Assembly: GCA_963971405.1 (NCBI GenBank)
Contig: OZ020491.1
Coordinates: 16,548,855-16,612,854 of the forward strand
Direction of reading: 5' to 3'
DNA length: 64,000 nucleotides
Origin: Psococerastis gibbosa
Lineage: Eukaryota > Arthropoda > Insecta > Psocodea > Psocidae
Each line of letters begins with the position of its first letter. Position 1 is the first letter of the stretch. The notes under the pieces are model-generated. The model had not been told where the DNA came from, did not search any database, and worked only from the letters and a program-made list of their open reading frames with translations. Of the stretch, positions 22,674 to 35,730 are shown one piece after another. The translations under genes were made by a program, and so were the position numbers.

Positions 22674-24170
22674 CAGCTATAATAATATTGTGGTTTTCTG
22701 CGATAGCTCAGTAAATAAAATACAGTACCTAACTCACTTCAGGGGCGTATCCTAATAAACTATTAACTATAGAAACTCCAAATTACGCTCCTGAAGGTTT
22801 AGGTACCTATGAAAGAGAGTGGACTGTATGAAAATGATAAGATAATAAGCCTACCGTACTCTGCTTACTCGGTGGAGGTGTAGTACAGTAGGTAGACCTA
22901 TTATAATATGTATTATTGTTTAGTGTGGTGCTGTAAGGTGTCTGGGTGACTAGTGAGTGTATGTGTTTAAAGTGAATAGGCTACGCTACTTATCTACTGC
23001 TGGAGTCAGTGGCTTGCAATATATCCTCAGGAATCCCAGCAGGGGCGTGCACAATAAACACTGTTTAATATAACGAATAATAACATAAACACTACAAGAA
23101 CTACACTACAGAACACTACAACCACAACTAATAAAATTAATGTAATTAACAATAGGTAAATAATTAAATAAATATAGAACCTATCGGAGCCGATGAAATA
23201 TTAAGACTAACTGTAATATGCGGGGATGAGTACCTAGCCGATATTAGGGGTACCTGCGACATCAACCCGCAACTATATTTAGCCTGTGAAATGCGAGGCA
23301 TTCACGGACAAATGTAACGAATTATATTATGTTGCATATTTATATTGTTGTACGTTTAATGTTTATAACCGGCTCGTTTTTTCATCTCTCTTCCTCTCTT
23401 CTTCTGCTTTAGGTGTTTGGAACGTCCCAAAACGCACCATCAAAGTCAAATTAAAGATGTGCGGCATATTTTGTATAATTCGCGACACTGTGTATTGTAT
23501 TATTCAGAACTCAATTCCAAACTTCGTATTCGATATGTAGCATTATTATGCATTGTGTGTTGTACAATGTGTGTTTCACCTACAGTACATCTTGTATGAC
23601 TTCTTGAGTAGCTGCTTTTCATTTCATTGTGTTTCATTTTGCCTGGAGGCAAATATTTCATGTACCCGTTTTGTAGAATAGGTTTCAACCCAGTTTATTT
23701 AAGGTTCAAGGCTTAGGGCTGCCATGAAAATTATATAATGCTTTCAGATGGCGCGCTCGAGACTATTCCGATTTTCCGGCTGAAATTGAAAAAAAAAAAA
23801 ACACCATGAGTTCCCCTATCTCGCAGCAAGGGAAAATTTAAATTTTCCTCCGGACTTCCATTAATTCCCGATACTGTTCTCTGTCGATATGACTTCCCAT
23901 ATCGGTGACCAAACCGCTAATATCGTTCACTGTTGCCCCGAACATCTATTAGATGTGGCAAATTTTACATGGCAACAACTCACATTTGTTAATTTCATCT
24001 TACGTTTCGCAATTTCGGCGGAGGGGGGGGGGGGCACTTATGCGCCACTGTCGTATGATATTATTCAGTGAAGTTCAAGGTGTAATAATATTTAGTTTTC
24101 ATTGGTAATATGAGTTAGGCATGGGATAATCATGTAAAAAATATAGGTTGCACTAGGAATTCTTAATGAA
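22674..24170. other. No gene seen; small inverted repeat
   Basis: At about 22740-22797 a tiny structure reads CAGGGGCGTAT ... TTACGCTCCTG, like the ends of a much reduced hAT-type element. Another CAGGGGCGTGC lies at 23040. Frames at 23286-23688 overlap on both strands and show no domain. A G run lies at about 24025-24034. Confidence 0.4.
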
Positions 24171-24178
24171 ACTAGCAG

Positions 24179-24411
24179 GTTAACTTTGTCTAAGAGACCC
24201 ACTGGTGTTCGTATAAAACCCTGGGCGCTTTCGGCAAGAACTGCCATCTACATCAAATGCACATTTGCATCTTCTCCTCTAGTTGAGCATGTCTCAAATC
24301 GCAGATAAGGTGTTACTGTGCTAGTGGGCTTCCCTCTTAGGTGGCAGTTTTTGCCGAAAGCGCCCAGGGTGTTATACTAACACCAATGGGTTTCTTAGAC
24401 AATGTTAACTT
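24179..24411. mobile_element. Foldback/MITE-like inverted repeat
   Basis: The arms 24179-24246 and 24341-24411 are inverse copies, both with GTTAAC, TTGTCTAAGA, ACCCA.TGGTGTT, CCTGGGCGCTTTCGGCAA and AACTGCCA. Resemblance may continue weakly outward. The spacer is about 95 bp. No coding. A MITE or foldback element is inferred; no clear target duplication was found. Confidence 0.55.
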
Positions 24412-24419
24412 TTTAACGA

Positions 24420-25828
24420 TTATTTGGGTTCCACTAATTCTAGTTAAAGTTATCACAAGTTTCACTAAAACACTAAGTTTTTGTTTTTTTGTATATTAAA
24501 ATGAAATACCACGAAGTCACGAGTAATTTAATTTTTCTAGGCCTATCGGACTCAGGTTTTTGTTCTCCTTCATCCTTCTTTTCACAAAATAGGAATGAGG
24601 TGAACGAAAACGTATTAGCTCTTTCAATAACGCGTTTTCGATTTTATAGGTCCATAATATAGCAACTCAATTTGAAACTGAATAAGGTTCGGAAACATGG
24701 CCGTCTTTTCAGAACGGTCATCTTTTGTTTAAAAGTTGGGAATTTCATTTTCTCCCTATAATGAGAAAATCCGCTTTGACTTTGTACTGTGTAGGACGTA
24801 GGTATTGAAGACTTTTATAATATGTCGAGCTGAATTACGTAACCAACGACGGGTCTTATGGAGGGGCTTTCCTTTCGGCTTCCCTGCTGGTGCTCAGCTA
24901 TCTCCTTTGATATTGCACGTCCGCATTTTGTCTCTTTCCATCTTTTTACTAGAAAATGAGATGAACAGCTAAGCTTGATTTTTTTTTTCATTCGCTTTTC
25001 AACGTGAGACAAATGAATTTGGGAACATTTTCGCCCATTTATTATACCAGCAATATGCATTTTATTATCTTCATGCTTTATTTTTCATTCATTCAATTGG
25101 ACACGGCTCCCGATCGCAAAGCTTTTCACATATTGGGGATTTTACAGTATGTATTTCTATTCTGCGAAAATTCGCCTACGAAAAATGGCCTCGGGCTATC
25201 CAATATTTTGCAGTGTAGAGCCTATGCTTAGCCAGGCACTAATATTACATATTATTTTTTAAAATCTGTAATAGGACTATGGGTTGCCCGCAATGAAACT
25301 GATAGCTTAAAAATGATTTATTTGGGAAAAGCAAAGCTTTAGACTAATTACCACTGATGTTAAATTCTTATATTATTCCGTTGTAGGCTACTAGGCCTAC
25401 ATCTGCTGGCATGTAAGATTTTAATGATGATTAATTTTAATACGTAGGCTACATTGAAAATATTCAGACAAAGTTATACCAATACACAGATATAGATAAC
25501 AGAATTTTAAATTTCGAACGTTTTTTTTTTTTTTTTTAATTGGCAATTGGATGTGATTGGTAGTAGGTAAATAAAAATAAAAGTGTACTTGTACAGTTCG
25601 AAAAAGAGTTTGATATAAGTATTTCGAAAATAGTTGCTTGCTGTAGCAAATTGTTTCGGCTTAAACTTTCTTGGCTTTCTGTTTCATTGTGTTCTTATAT
25701 TTAGTGAAAGAAGGAAAGGGTACTGTACGTGCAGAGCTTCACATAAGTGCGGAATGAGGAAATGCCTATTAGTCTTAAGTAGTGTGATTATAGTGTTCGC
25801 CAGTTAAGCGGGAAGAAAGCCGCGAATT
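24420..25828. other. No gene seen
   Basis: AT-rich, with a T run near 25523-25538. Small frames (24815-25231) on both strands show no domain. Confidence 0.4.
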
Positions 25829-25829
25829 A

Positions 25830-26257
25830 AGGCATTGGGTGCCACCCACCTACGTATATTATTCAAGTTCGAAAGAAGATGTTGTTGTTTGTTTGTTTCT
25901 AACGCCTGCTTTCATCATTTCTGCTTTAAGTAACCCTGTCATCCTAGCGGGGGGGGGGGGGGGGGTGAGTCTGTTTGTTAACTTGAGGCACCCTATGGGC
26001 AGACTCTTTCACCTCGGAGAAAAGGGAGTTGACTGACAGGGTGGACCTCCTGATTATAGTGGATTCCGAACCACTTGGGGAACATCGTAAAGTCACACGA
26101 TTAAATCGGAGGTGACCAGGACTCGACACGCACGTAAACTGACTGGTATAGTCCCAGCGTGTTATCATGTCCCACCATGTTCCCCTGCCAACGCAACGCT
26201 GTGCACACTACCAAGTTTGCCGCAGTTTGAAACATTCAACATGGTAAGGCCGTTGGC
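25830..26257 (-). mobile_element. 5S-like SINE, family C, whole-looking copy
   Basis: Read on the minus strand from 26257, the head is GCCAACGGCCTTACCATGTT, resembling the first bases of 5S rRNA (GCCAACG.CCATACCA.GTTGAA). The body (CCCCAAGTGGTTCGGAATCC, CTATAATCAGGAGG, TTAACAAACAGACTCA) recurs at 11735, 48887 and 58934. A G run lies at about 25950-25966. If the head is truly 5S-derived this is a SINE3-class element, but the internal 5S promoter boxes are not clear. Confidence 0.55.
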
Positions 26258-26734
26258 TACGTTCGAAAGAAAATGAATGGCGGAAATTGAGTAAAAATAA
26301 ATAAGTAAAATAACTTTGTCAAGTATTACTAAAAATTATATTAAAGTGACCGGTTTCACCACTAGGCCATGGTCAGGCTAAGAAAACACAAGGACGTTAC
26401 GGACAGCTAGATTGTACAAGCCTATGCAATTTTGTAAAAGTTTCAGTCCTTTTGGTATTTATCACCGCAAGGTTACTATAGTTTATAGACTTTATTTCTT
26501 TATCTTGTCTTTATAATTTTACCGAAAACCTGGTGTCATTAAAACATAGATTATAACACGATTAATTATTATTACATGCAGGAGGGCCACGCAAGCACAT
26601 GAATTAGGTACCAAAAATTATCTACGACATGCAACTCATCTCCGCAGGGAGTTTCAAATTGCCCGGGTGGTTTGTACGTATAAGGTAGCAAGTTCATTCA
26701 TACATTCTCGTCCATTTTCGGTTTTAAATGTATT

Positions 26735-26951
26735 AAATAAATTAATAAATATTGACTTTTTGTTCTATTTCCAAGCCAACCTGGCAGAGTTAGGGCAATA
26801 AAGCCCTCTCTTACACTCAACTAGCAAAGCCTGGAACCGTTTGCTTCACATGCCTTCCGAAGCATGGCCAGGAAATGTAGCAATTGTGGGACTCGAACCA
26901 ACAACCTTTCCGGTAAAAGTTGCAGTCTACCACTACTCTATGTGTCCTGTA
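26735..26951 (-). mobile_element. tRNA-derived SINE, family A, copy 1
   Basis: On the minus strand it has a B box within GGTTCGAGTCCCACAA, then GGCCATGCTTCGG, AGTGTAAGAGAGGGCTTTAT and CAGGTTGGCTT-like text, with an AT-rich tail (26735-26765). It matches 38020-38255 (+) and 57296-57504 (-). Confidence 0.7.
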
Positions 26952-27010
26952 TTGTAGTTCACAGTTGAAATTTTTAGCTAGAGTGCAACACAACTTATTG
27001 GGGAACTTGT

Positions 27011-27870
27011 TGCTTTCCAATTTATACGTAGTATAAGGAAAGCTTTGTGATGGTCGAAATTTTCGATTCCGAGATTTCAACGGATTTACACGTTTTGAGG
27101 TCCCAGGAACCCAAAAAAGTGGTTTTTACGAAATGTCTGTCTGTCTGTCTGTTGGTTTGTCTGTTCATCGATTTCCGGACAAACTACTCGGTGGATTTGG
27201 GTGGAATTTGGCATGTAGGTTCACAAAAATCATGCCTCAAGAACATTTTTTTTATTTGGGGCTAACTCAATTTGGGGGGGTTTTATTCTCAAAAAACTCC
27301 AAAAAACGCCTAAAAAAATTATTTCTCGAAAATGGCTCCAACGATTTCTTTTAAATTCTCATATATTGTAGTCTTTATTAATGTTGACAAAATGCGGGGG
27401 TCGCTTGCCCTTTGATAGTTTGCTTCTGGGGGTAAAAAAAGAAAAATAACTAAATTTTAATGAAAAATGAGTAAAAAATAATTTTTCTGCGAAACCTTTC
27501 TGTCGATGATTTCTACCTTCAGGCGTGTTTTAGGTGTTAAATTGAGTAACGAAACCGGATAGGTTGCTTTCCCAAAAAAATATTTAGTTTTGCACAAAAA
27601 ATTATTTTTTGAAAAAATGATAGAGAATTCGCGCTCAAATGCATTGCATGCCCTGCCATTATTGCTGTGTGGTAATTAATGTGTTTATCTGACCTATCTA
27701 GAATTTACCTCACTTCCAGTGACGTCAGGTGGACAACCCCCCCCCCCCCACCCCGATATATCGGAAATTTAACCACTGGAAAATTATTTACCATGAAATT
27801 AGTCATATTCTCTATCTACTAATGTTGATAAATTGGAAAGCATGTTCGAGTAAACTCGGACCGGTTCTTT
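27011..27870 (+). mobile_element. Helentron-derived element, copy 4 (complete-looking)
   Basis: Starts TGCTTTCCAATTTATACG and ends GAGTAAACTCGGACCGGTTCTT. ATAAATTGGAAAGCATG, the inverse of the start, lies directly before the terminal hairpin CGAGTAAACTCG. The central GTCTGTCTGTCTG microsatellite (about 27134), a C run near 27739 and the conserved block GCTCCAACGATTTC are present. About 860 bp with no helicase. The frames 27047-27354 recur in other copies as by-products of conserved DNA and are not genes. Confidence 0.75.
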
Positions 27871-28098
27871 AAGTTGGAACTGACGTCATTTGCTTACGAA
27901 CGATTGGTTGGCTTCGCTACAGAAAAAGGCTTTTACCTATAGGTCATACGCTACGCATTAATGGAAGAAGCTTCCTTCCGTAGTTTGAGCCAATTAAGCA
28001 CAGTCTTTTTATCAATCCCAAAAAATGTCGTCATAACCAATTTAAACGAGTTTCCTTATGGTATGTTTGACAAAAGATTACATGAAACAGTTTTTATC

Positions 28099-28150
28099 AG
28101 TGGCGGCTCGTGAGGATTACATTTGGTGGGGCACCGGCCACCTGCGAATT
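28099..28150 (+). mobile_element. hAT-type terminus, solo end
   Basis: CAGTGGCGGCTCGTGAGG is the same terminal sequence that bounds the hAT-type element at 59123-59822 (CAGTGGCGGCTCGT). Only one end was found, so this is a remnant or the other end has diverged. Confidence 0.45.
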
Positions 28151-28243
28151 GCGTGGTCAAGTTAGTTGACAAGATTGGGGGAGGAATGGCTGTATGTGTT
28201 CAGCTAATGGACTATGATTAAGAGCCAAGAGGTAAAATCTGTA

Positions 28244-28573
28244 GCTGCGGCCTGATCATGGCGATTGGTATTAACTTACTCCTGGGATTAAAACTGTAAA
28301 CAAACAAATTTTGAATAGCACTTTCCATTATAAAATTATCTTGTTTACATTTTTAATACCTGGGTATTATATTAACCCCGGTATTATAATCGCCATGATT
28401 GGGCCGCTGCAGGCTGATCATGGCGATTGGTATTTATTTAATCCCGGGAGTTAAAACTGTAAACAAACATATTTTGAATAGCACTTTTCATTATAAAATT
28501 ATCTTGTTTACATTTTTAATACCAGGGGATTAAATAAACCCCGGTATTATAATCGCCATGATCAGCCTGCTGG
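28244..28573. mobile_element. Tandem dimer of MITE M2 (CTGATCATGGCGATT ends)
   Basis: Two head-to-tail monomers of about 165 bp (28244-28408 and 28406-28573). Each is bounded by CTGATCATGGCGATT or its inverse and holds GTAAACAAACA, TTTTGAATAGCACTTT and TTATAAAATTATCTTGTTTA. The same monomer occurs singly at 33013 and as another dimer at 39565-39880. Non-coding palindromic ends suggest a DNA-transposon-derived MITE. Confidence 0.7.
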
Positions 28574-28579
28574 TACATC

Positions 28580-31020
28580 GGCTCACCGAGTTGAGTGCAA
28601 CAAAGGCACCGAAAAAGTTTATTCACGTTGTTGGAGCTTTTTCCAGCTAACATTTGTACCTGTCTTTTAGCAATGGGATTTAGTGCCTCAATAAATTTTG
28701 GAGCTAGTTTTGTTCATGACACTTTTAAAGTTTTCTTCTAGAATTTTCATTTTTGGTAGCCTGCATTTATTAATACAAACACACACTTCTGTGTTATTGT
28801 ATATTTAATTTGAAACCTTGTCAATTTTTAATTTTTTGCCATCGTATGTGCCTATAAAACGTATGCTCGGTTTTCTTAGGTTTACTCCCCGTTTAGAAAG
28901 CGCATCATAATGCACCTAAAGAAATATTAGCACATAAAAATAACTCATTTTCTTTGGCTGCATGCTTATGGAGGAGGCTCATTTAACATTGATTCAACAT
29001 AAATTAATAAATATATATTTCTGTTAATAAACATACTGTGCCTTCAAGCCCAGATTATCAGTAGCACGCAGTTTATTAGAGCCTTAATTTCAGAATGAAT
29101 CAGCTCGGAAATGCTGTCTGTGTAAATATAATAATTATTTCGACAATTACGTATGAGTCGAGTCTCGTCAGTTATGCCTTGTTTTTTATCATGTAGAAAG
29201 GTAGTTGGGTGATTTTTTTTTCTTGTCCTTTATTGAAACGTGACCAAATTATCGCCCAATGGGACGTGACTAGATACGCGTTGCAACTAATGTCCTGGCT
29301 TTTAGGTGAGTTGTGAAAATCATTTGTCGTAATGAATGTGTGAATGCTATATAAATACAGTAAATGTTGATGTGCTCGTATAGTCAGAATTTCTAATATC
29401 GAAATATAGTATCTATACAATATGTACATACCAATGCCAACTTAATGGTGGATTTTGTATAGTCGCTCCAACTTTTACATAAGTTACTTTTCCTTATGTT
29501 AAGTGTTTTTAGTTTAGTTATAATTGTATTGTATTACTGTATCCAATATAATTCATTTCATTTCATTTCATTATGGCTTTATTAGTGTTCCCAATTATGT
29601 ACACGTAGTGAATTTTTTTTGATTAGATGATCAGTGTTTTATTGAAAGTCTCTTGCTCGAAAGTTATGCTCATAGAACAAGGTGTGTAGGGTTCGAGGGA
29701 CCTCCCATACTATAACCAACTTACAGTTCTTAGAGCATGAACCAAGTGTTGTAATTACAGTAATGTTTACACCGTCAACAGGCTATATTATACAGGAAAG
29801 ACTGACACCTTTTCGTCTGAAAACATTTCTGGACAGTGGTTGATCGTGGTGGATCCATAGTGAGGGAGGGGGACCAAGCAATGTATGTGAAATACTGAAA
29901 AACCTAATTTTTGGCACCTGTATTTTCAGAAACCCCACTTCGCGAGAGTTTCTACTATTTGTTTCGTAATTTACAAAGGAACGTGATATTGAAATACGAG
30001 TTTGTCAACTTAGGGAAGCGGTCTTTTTTTTCTCGGGTTCCACTTGGCGTCCTCTTGACAAAAGTCCTGGATCTGTTTCTGTTGGCATTGACATCGATGG
30101 AAACTAAGTATTGGATATTAACAAGCTTAAACTTAAACTACAAAAGGTTCCACTGAACTGTTATGAAAGGGATAAAAGTGTGAGGTAGGCATATTGACTG
30201 CATTGCCGTGCACAGCCATCCTCCGGGCATTACATTTTTGATTTCCCTGGAGCATCTCTGCACCCACAAACTGCAATATAAATAACGCTGTTGTCTGCTA
30301 TTGTACAAATCAAGTGTTTTTACATTTGTAGAAAATTAATCATAGACGCAAAAATGAAGTTTCTCCTCTTCTTATTTTTGATAATTGTTTGAAGGATGCC
30401 ATAAAGTCTTCGTTTTTATACAATTTATTCGAGATCTTTCGCCCCTATTCTTAGCTAAGTTTTTACTTAGTTCTCATGCCTACGATATATATATACCTAC
30501 TTGGGGATTTATTACGATGGTAATATTGACATTCTTGATGTAAAATGTGTCCACTGCACTCAAAGAGAGCAATAAGGAGTATACCGATACAAAACCAGCT
30601 AAAGCAATTTAATTTTTCAGCATTATACGACCATCGAATATTGAGCTTGGATTCTCCAATATATCGAATCTTTGACTTATCGTAAGTAGCGTCGTCTCAT
30701 TTATTTGAATTCTCGGTAATAAAAGGTAGCCGAAGTCCGTCTTAATGCTGTTTCGTTTGTACTGCTCCAATGGGAAAATGTTTAATAAAAATTAGAAAAT
30801 AAATTTCATATTCGCCATAATGCCAAGTAGAACGTGTTTTCCGAACCATGCTAATGAAATTAGCTCGCGTTATGGAAGCATTTTTTTTCTATAAATAAAT
30901 AGCTTAGAAAAATCTTCACATTGAAAAAATGACCAATTTAAAGATATGAATCACTATTCTCATCCGTTTTGTAAAAGTAGAATATTGATATTAATTTATT
31001 GAAAAAAACCAATGAATAAT
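28580..31020. other. No gene seen; possible LINE tail
   Basis: A pentamer run ATTTCATTTCATTTC at about 29552-29570 resembles a LINE 3' tail like the one at 49803. No coding end is recognisable before it. The frame 29911-30156 has no family match. At 30354 ATGAAGTTTCTCCTC opens a short hydrophobic peptide that stops after 12 residues and cannot be joined in phase to the DUF1397 gene. Confidence 0.35.
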
Positions 31021-31826
31021 TTCCCAGGAACCCAAAAAAGTGGTTTTTACGAAATGTCTGTCTGTCGCTCTGTCTGTCTATGTCTGTATGTCTGTCTGTC
31101 TGTTCATCGATTTCCGGCAAACTACTCGGCTGATTTTGACGAAATTTTGCATGTAGGTTCATAAAAATCATGCCTAGAGACCATTTTTTTTTTTATATAT
31201 TTTGGGCTAACTCAATTTAGGGGGGGGGGGGGTTTATTCTAAAAAAAAACTCAAAAGAAATGTCTAAAAATATTATTTCTCAAAAACGGCTCCAACGATT
31301 TCTTTAAAATTCACATATATTGTAGTCATTATTAATGTTAACAAAATGCAGGGGTCGCTTTCCCCTTGATAGTTTTCTTCTGGGAGTAAAAAAATAAAAA
31401 TAACTCAATTTTCATGAAAAATGACTAAAAAATAATTTTTCTGTGGAACCTTTCTATCGATGATTTCTACCTTCAGGTATGTTTTAGGTGTTCAATAGAG
31501 TAACAAAACCGGGCAGGTTGCATTCCCAAAAAAATATTTGGTTCTGTGCAAAAAATTATTTTTTGAAGAAATTATGGAAAATTCACGCTCCAATACATTA
31601 CGTGCCATGTGTCATTTACTACTGTTACAATGTATTGGTCTGTTCTTTCCAGAATATGCAATTGAGTTTTAAGGGGTTTTCAATATATTGAGATGGACCC
31701 CCCCCCCCCTCGAGGGATCTGAAATTTAACCATAGAGAAATTATTTAATATGAAATTTCACATTAAGTCTATCTACTAATTTATAAATTGGAAAGCATGT
31801 TCGAGTAAACTCGGACCGGTTCTTTT
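31021..31826 (+). mobile_element. Helentron-derived element, copy 5 (5' end lost)
   Basis: It begins within the family body (CCCAGGAACCCAAAAAAGTG) and carries an expanded GTCTGTCTATGTCTG tract (31051-31103). It ends with ATAAATTGGAAAGCATG, the hairpin CGAGTAAACTCG and CCGGTTCTT. There is a G run near 31219 and a C run near 31699. Confidence 0.7.
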
Positions 31827-31829
31827 TAT

Positions 31830-33008
31830 AGAGGATACTTCAGGCGAACGGTGGCAGAGCACTAGGGGGTGCTCCGCCATTTAATCAGGAGCAAAAATAA
31901 CTTATATAGGGTAATACCGAAGTTGCACTGTTCTCGGGCTAGGGGCGGATTAAGGGGTAAAATGTGGTAACTGTGCAGTGAACCAAAAAAATGCGTCCTG
32001 CTCGGGTTCCATTCGACCAATGGTAAGTCTAGGCATGACTATAAAGAGGTTCTGTAGGGACAGTTTTGGTCACTAGGTTCGCTGATGTCAAACCGATATC
32101 CATATTATTCAAAATGGCCGCCGTTTCCATGTGAAAGCTAAGCTCTTAGCATCTAATTAATTCTTTTAATATTTTTTATAATATTTTTACTATGCCTGGA
32201 CCTTATTTCGCTGCATATAATTTAATATATATACTGTATATTCTCCATGATGTATAGAAAAATATCACTTTAAAATAATCCGTAATTAAAAATCATTTTA
32301 AAATAGTATTGAGGCTTATGGAAAAATCAACGCTTTGATATCATTGCAACTGGTGCTGCCATCTACAAAATGACGTCACAAATGAACCCCATACCGTTGT
32401 ATGGTACTGGCGTACTGCAGAGGCCCCTATTGCCATTGGACTGAAAGCCTTAAGTGCCCATGACTTGCTATTGCATTTCCATCTGATGGTGAATTGATTC
32501 GACCTTGCGTTGCTGTAAGATAAGTTTAGTGCCCACCGTTTTACGATATGCTCATTTAACTTGTTTTGCCCTATCAAGGTAAACTAGCCTGCACAAACGA
32601 GCTGCAACTTGCATTCCAATTGGCCGTGCATTTTCTGTAAAGTTCGATCACCTGCGGAGACTCCAGTTTGTTCCTTGTGTTATGACTGCCGCCGTATCCG
32701 ACTGATATGCAGTGGAATGAACTGGAGAGTTTTCTTGAGCTTGTACCAAAGAAGTTGAATACAATAGGGCGAGAGCTTTTAATTAAATTCTTAACTCATA
32801 CCTGTTGAGTCATTTAAGAGACAACCGCCAGGGACAAGCCTTACCTTAAAATCAATATGAAATATCGTTCAAAGAGCTGTTAAAAATATTGAATCCCTTA
32901 GAAGAAATGCTCCTTCGTATATGGATATGCGCAAGTCTCTAACACCATTGGCAACAATTATTATTGAACTTGATTTGCAAAAAATATCGGTTAGTGAAGT
33001 TGTCCAGA
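31830..33008. other. No intact gene; possible decayed coding remnant in the right half
   Basis: From about 32715 an open stretch reads QWNELESFLELVPKKLN, and from 32864 NIVQRAVKNIESLRRN. Both hint at an old coding sequence of unknown family. No splice structure could be supported. The left half shows nothing recognised. Confidence 0.3.
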
Positions 33009-33012
33009 GACC

Positions 33013-33174
33013 TGCAGGCTGATCATGGCGATTATAATACCGGGTTTAAATAATCCCTGGTATTAAAAATTAAATAATTTTATAATGGAAAGTGCTATTC
33101 AAAATTTGTTTGTTTACATTTTTAATACCAGGGTATTATTTAAACCCCGGTATAATAATCGCCATGATCAGCCT
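33013..33174. mobile_element. MITE M2, single copy
   Basis: A monomer with inverted ends (CTGATCATGGCGATTATAAT and its inverse at the right) and the internal blocks GAAAGTGCTATTC and TTTGTTTGTTTAC. It interrupts the possible coding remnant described for the neighbouring DNA. The two small frames over it (33085-33346) are mostly by-products. Confidence 0.7.
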
Positions 33175-33175
33175 T

Positions 33176-35410
33176 CAGAAGCAGGAGTTTATACCCTGTG
33201 GCCATTTGGTGCTGGTGACGGCTCCATATCATATTTCACAATGCAGAGTTGCATTTCGTGTAAGGGATGTGACCTTTTTAAACAGCTATACTATCGATAT
33301 TTCATGTGAACATTTATTTGGTTCAGAAAACGAAAATTGTGAGTGAACTGCAGTTTGCTCTGCGTAATAGAATGATGATTGCACCTTTATTAAATTTGAT
33401 GTGTCAGCCAATGTTTTTACATCGCTCCAGAGACAAATATTTTGAACCTACGAATTTTTCGAAAGGAGAGGTAAAGCCAGTGGTGGGGAGGATAATATTC
33501 AATGGATTTTTTTGGAGTTTTGATTTTATTATGGGTCGTTGTATTACCATTAGCCGTTTCTCTTCGAGACTGTAGCACTGTGGTTGCTGTGGGCTAGGCT
33601 CAAAATATCTTTATCTGGTGCTCGCTCTGCTTATCTGTCTTATCGCATATTTACATTTTACCTGGGAGTGATCCATTATCGAGGTCTTGCTGGGTGACAA
33701 ATGCAAACAAATTGTCTACTTCCTTTATTTTTGTTCATTTATCAGCCTAAATCCATTCTTTTGTGCATACAGTGTTACTCTCTTGATATGTTCGTTATTC
33801 TGTCAAACCCGGAATTTAAAGAAGTGAAACACTATGTTTACTGTGTTCATTCCAATACACGGATGTCAGAATATATATTAATGAAATCGAAGAAACTTTG
33901 TGTGTAATTAAGTATTAAATATATTCAACATTCCATTTTAGTTCCCTTTATTACATGCCTGTACATGACATGATATCCTGCGAAACTTTGCTTTCATCGC
34001 CTGTGCGCCCGAAGACTTAAGTTTTAAGAACGATTTAAGTAAAATAAATGTGGAGAATCCTTAGCGTATTCCTTTAGATATATGTACCCAATATGTGTAG
34101 TTTGGTGAACACAGGATCTTATTTTCGGTGCAAATCCGTCCAGCCAGGGATATATTTGGTATTTTGATGTAGTCAGTCAGGGCAATAGGGATACGTGTAT
34201 GTGTTGACTGCTCGCCATAACAATTGAACAAATACTGGAGGAAATGACTTTTACGTGTTCTATTGCTCTTGAGCTACAATGTGACCTAGTTCAACTGGCC
34301 TCAAAATTTTCAATGTAAATGCCATATAGAACTTGTAACAGTCATAAATTCAGCAAACTGAAATCTCTCTCAGCCTAGTCTTGTAGGTAATTTCTTTGCG
34401 TACAATAACCGACATATCGTACATCACATAGCAATCGAATTAAGCTCTGAATAACTTCAAAGTAACAATCTGATACGAAACCAAGTATGGGTGCCGCAAC
34501 TGGGAAATAAATAGTTATCACTTACTCGAAGTTAATTAATTAGTCTTTTCGAATGGACTATCAGTAAGGCATCATTCACCTGGCATGCGCCATGCAGCAT
34601 GTCCCCATTATTGTGGTAGATTATTATCTATTTATTATTTTGAGGGTATTTGATTGAAAAGAGGCCGCACATTTGTCTCGGTTCCTCTAACGGAGCCGAC
34701 GATCATACGAGGGGGAATTGGAAAGTTTGGTCAATATGTGAGAGCACCCTTCTCCAAGTTTGATGGTATATTAGGAGGGCACGGAAGAGCTATCCATTAC
34801 TGAGCCACCCTCGTATACTACCACATCCGGTGCCGTAGTGTGTTAACAACCCTAACAACTTATATGGTATCGTTAGCCTGCTGCATTTCATACAGAATTA
34901 ATGACTTCGCTATCCGAATGAGAAATTCAGTTAAGTCCGATAAACCTTCAATCAGGCTAACCGACAGATTTTGCAGGCGACCATGACAGTCCCATTCTCC
35001 CACATTCAGCCAGTACATCCCATTGTCTCCAAAGCGATTGGGACGCTAAAATGCCAAATTTTCTCGAAAATGACTCAATGACAAAGGAATTAGCTAAAGA
35101 CAATGAAATGGAAAATAAATAATTAGGTAGCGTACAGTTACTATAATTAAAAATAAAAATGCGTAAAAACCTAATAATTGTATTTCGCGCTTGTATTATT
35201 AAATAATTTCCGCCGTGGGACCCCACGAGCTCTCCAGTTTCCTCCAAAAAACTAAAACCTATTGCACCTACTTTGTCAGTTTTCCCCCCTATGAGAAAGT
35301 TCTAAAAATCGACCACTGGGGCCTCCCCACAGATAAATCCGGCATTGTCTTCCATGACTTTTCCCTACTCAAAAGCATTTGATATATTTATTTTGTATTT
35401 TGGTGTGGTC
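33176..35410. other. No gene seen; short RING-like text at the left edge
   Basis: Right after the MITE one frame reads QEFIPCGHLVLV, which looks like the middle of an IAP-type RING finger, but the cysteines expected after it are missing. Further right there is no supported frame. Near 35320-35347 the text CCCACAGATAAATCCGGCA resembles the inverse of a hAT end like that at 54448. Confidence 0.3.
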
Positions 35411-35412
35411 GT

Positions 35413-35730
35413 AGTTACCCTAAAACCAGTTGTCTTGCACCTCGCTATTTGTCTATTATATCCATTGCAGGCATATTTCAGGCTTGTAATACACCGAAGA
35501 TTTAAGGAGATCTTGTCAGTTGCAAGTATGACCCAGCGGTAGGTCCGGGCCTGAGGGCTGGTAGAGTATCCAGTTACCCTAAAACCAGTTGTCTTGCACC
35601 TCGCTATTTGTCTATTATATCCATTGTAGGCATATTTCAGGCTTGTAATACACCGAAGATTTAAGGAGATCTTGTCAGTTGCAAGTATGATCCAGCGGTA
35701 GGTCCGGGCCTGAGGGCTGGTAGAGTATCC
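35413..35730. repeat. Recent tandem duplication, 159-bp unit, two copies
   Basis: 35413-35571 and 35572-35730 differ at only about two positions. The unit includes the 3' part of a SINE family B copy and adjoining sequence. Because 159 is divisible by three, the reverse frame stays open through both and makes a false 165-residue protein with a 53-residue repeat. Confidence 0.85.

Noticed and set aside
27047-27354. Recurring frame starting MVEIFDSEISTDLHVLRSQE (also at 51028 and, reversed, 7478)
   Set aside because: It always coincides with the conserved left part of the Helentron-derived repeat and ends at varied points, so it reflects DNA conservation, not protein selection.
30354-30393. 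ATG with hydrophobic peptide as alternative first exon of the DUF1397 gene
   Set aside because: It lies 7 kb away, stops quickly, and its only GT donor is in the wrong phase. The ATG at 37238 fits exactly.
33085-33346. Two small frames of 74 and 84 residues
   Set aside because: The first parts are MITE M2 sequence and the rest shows only weak RING-like text, which is not enough to call a gene.
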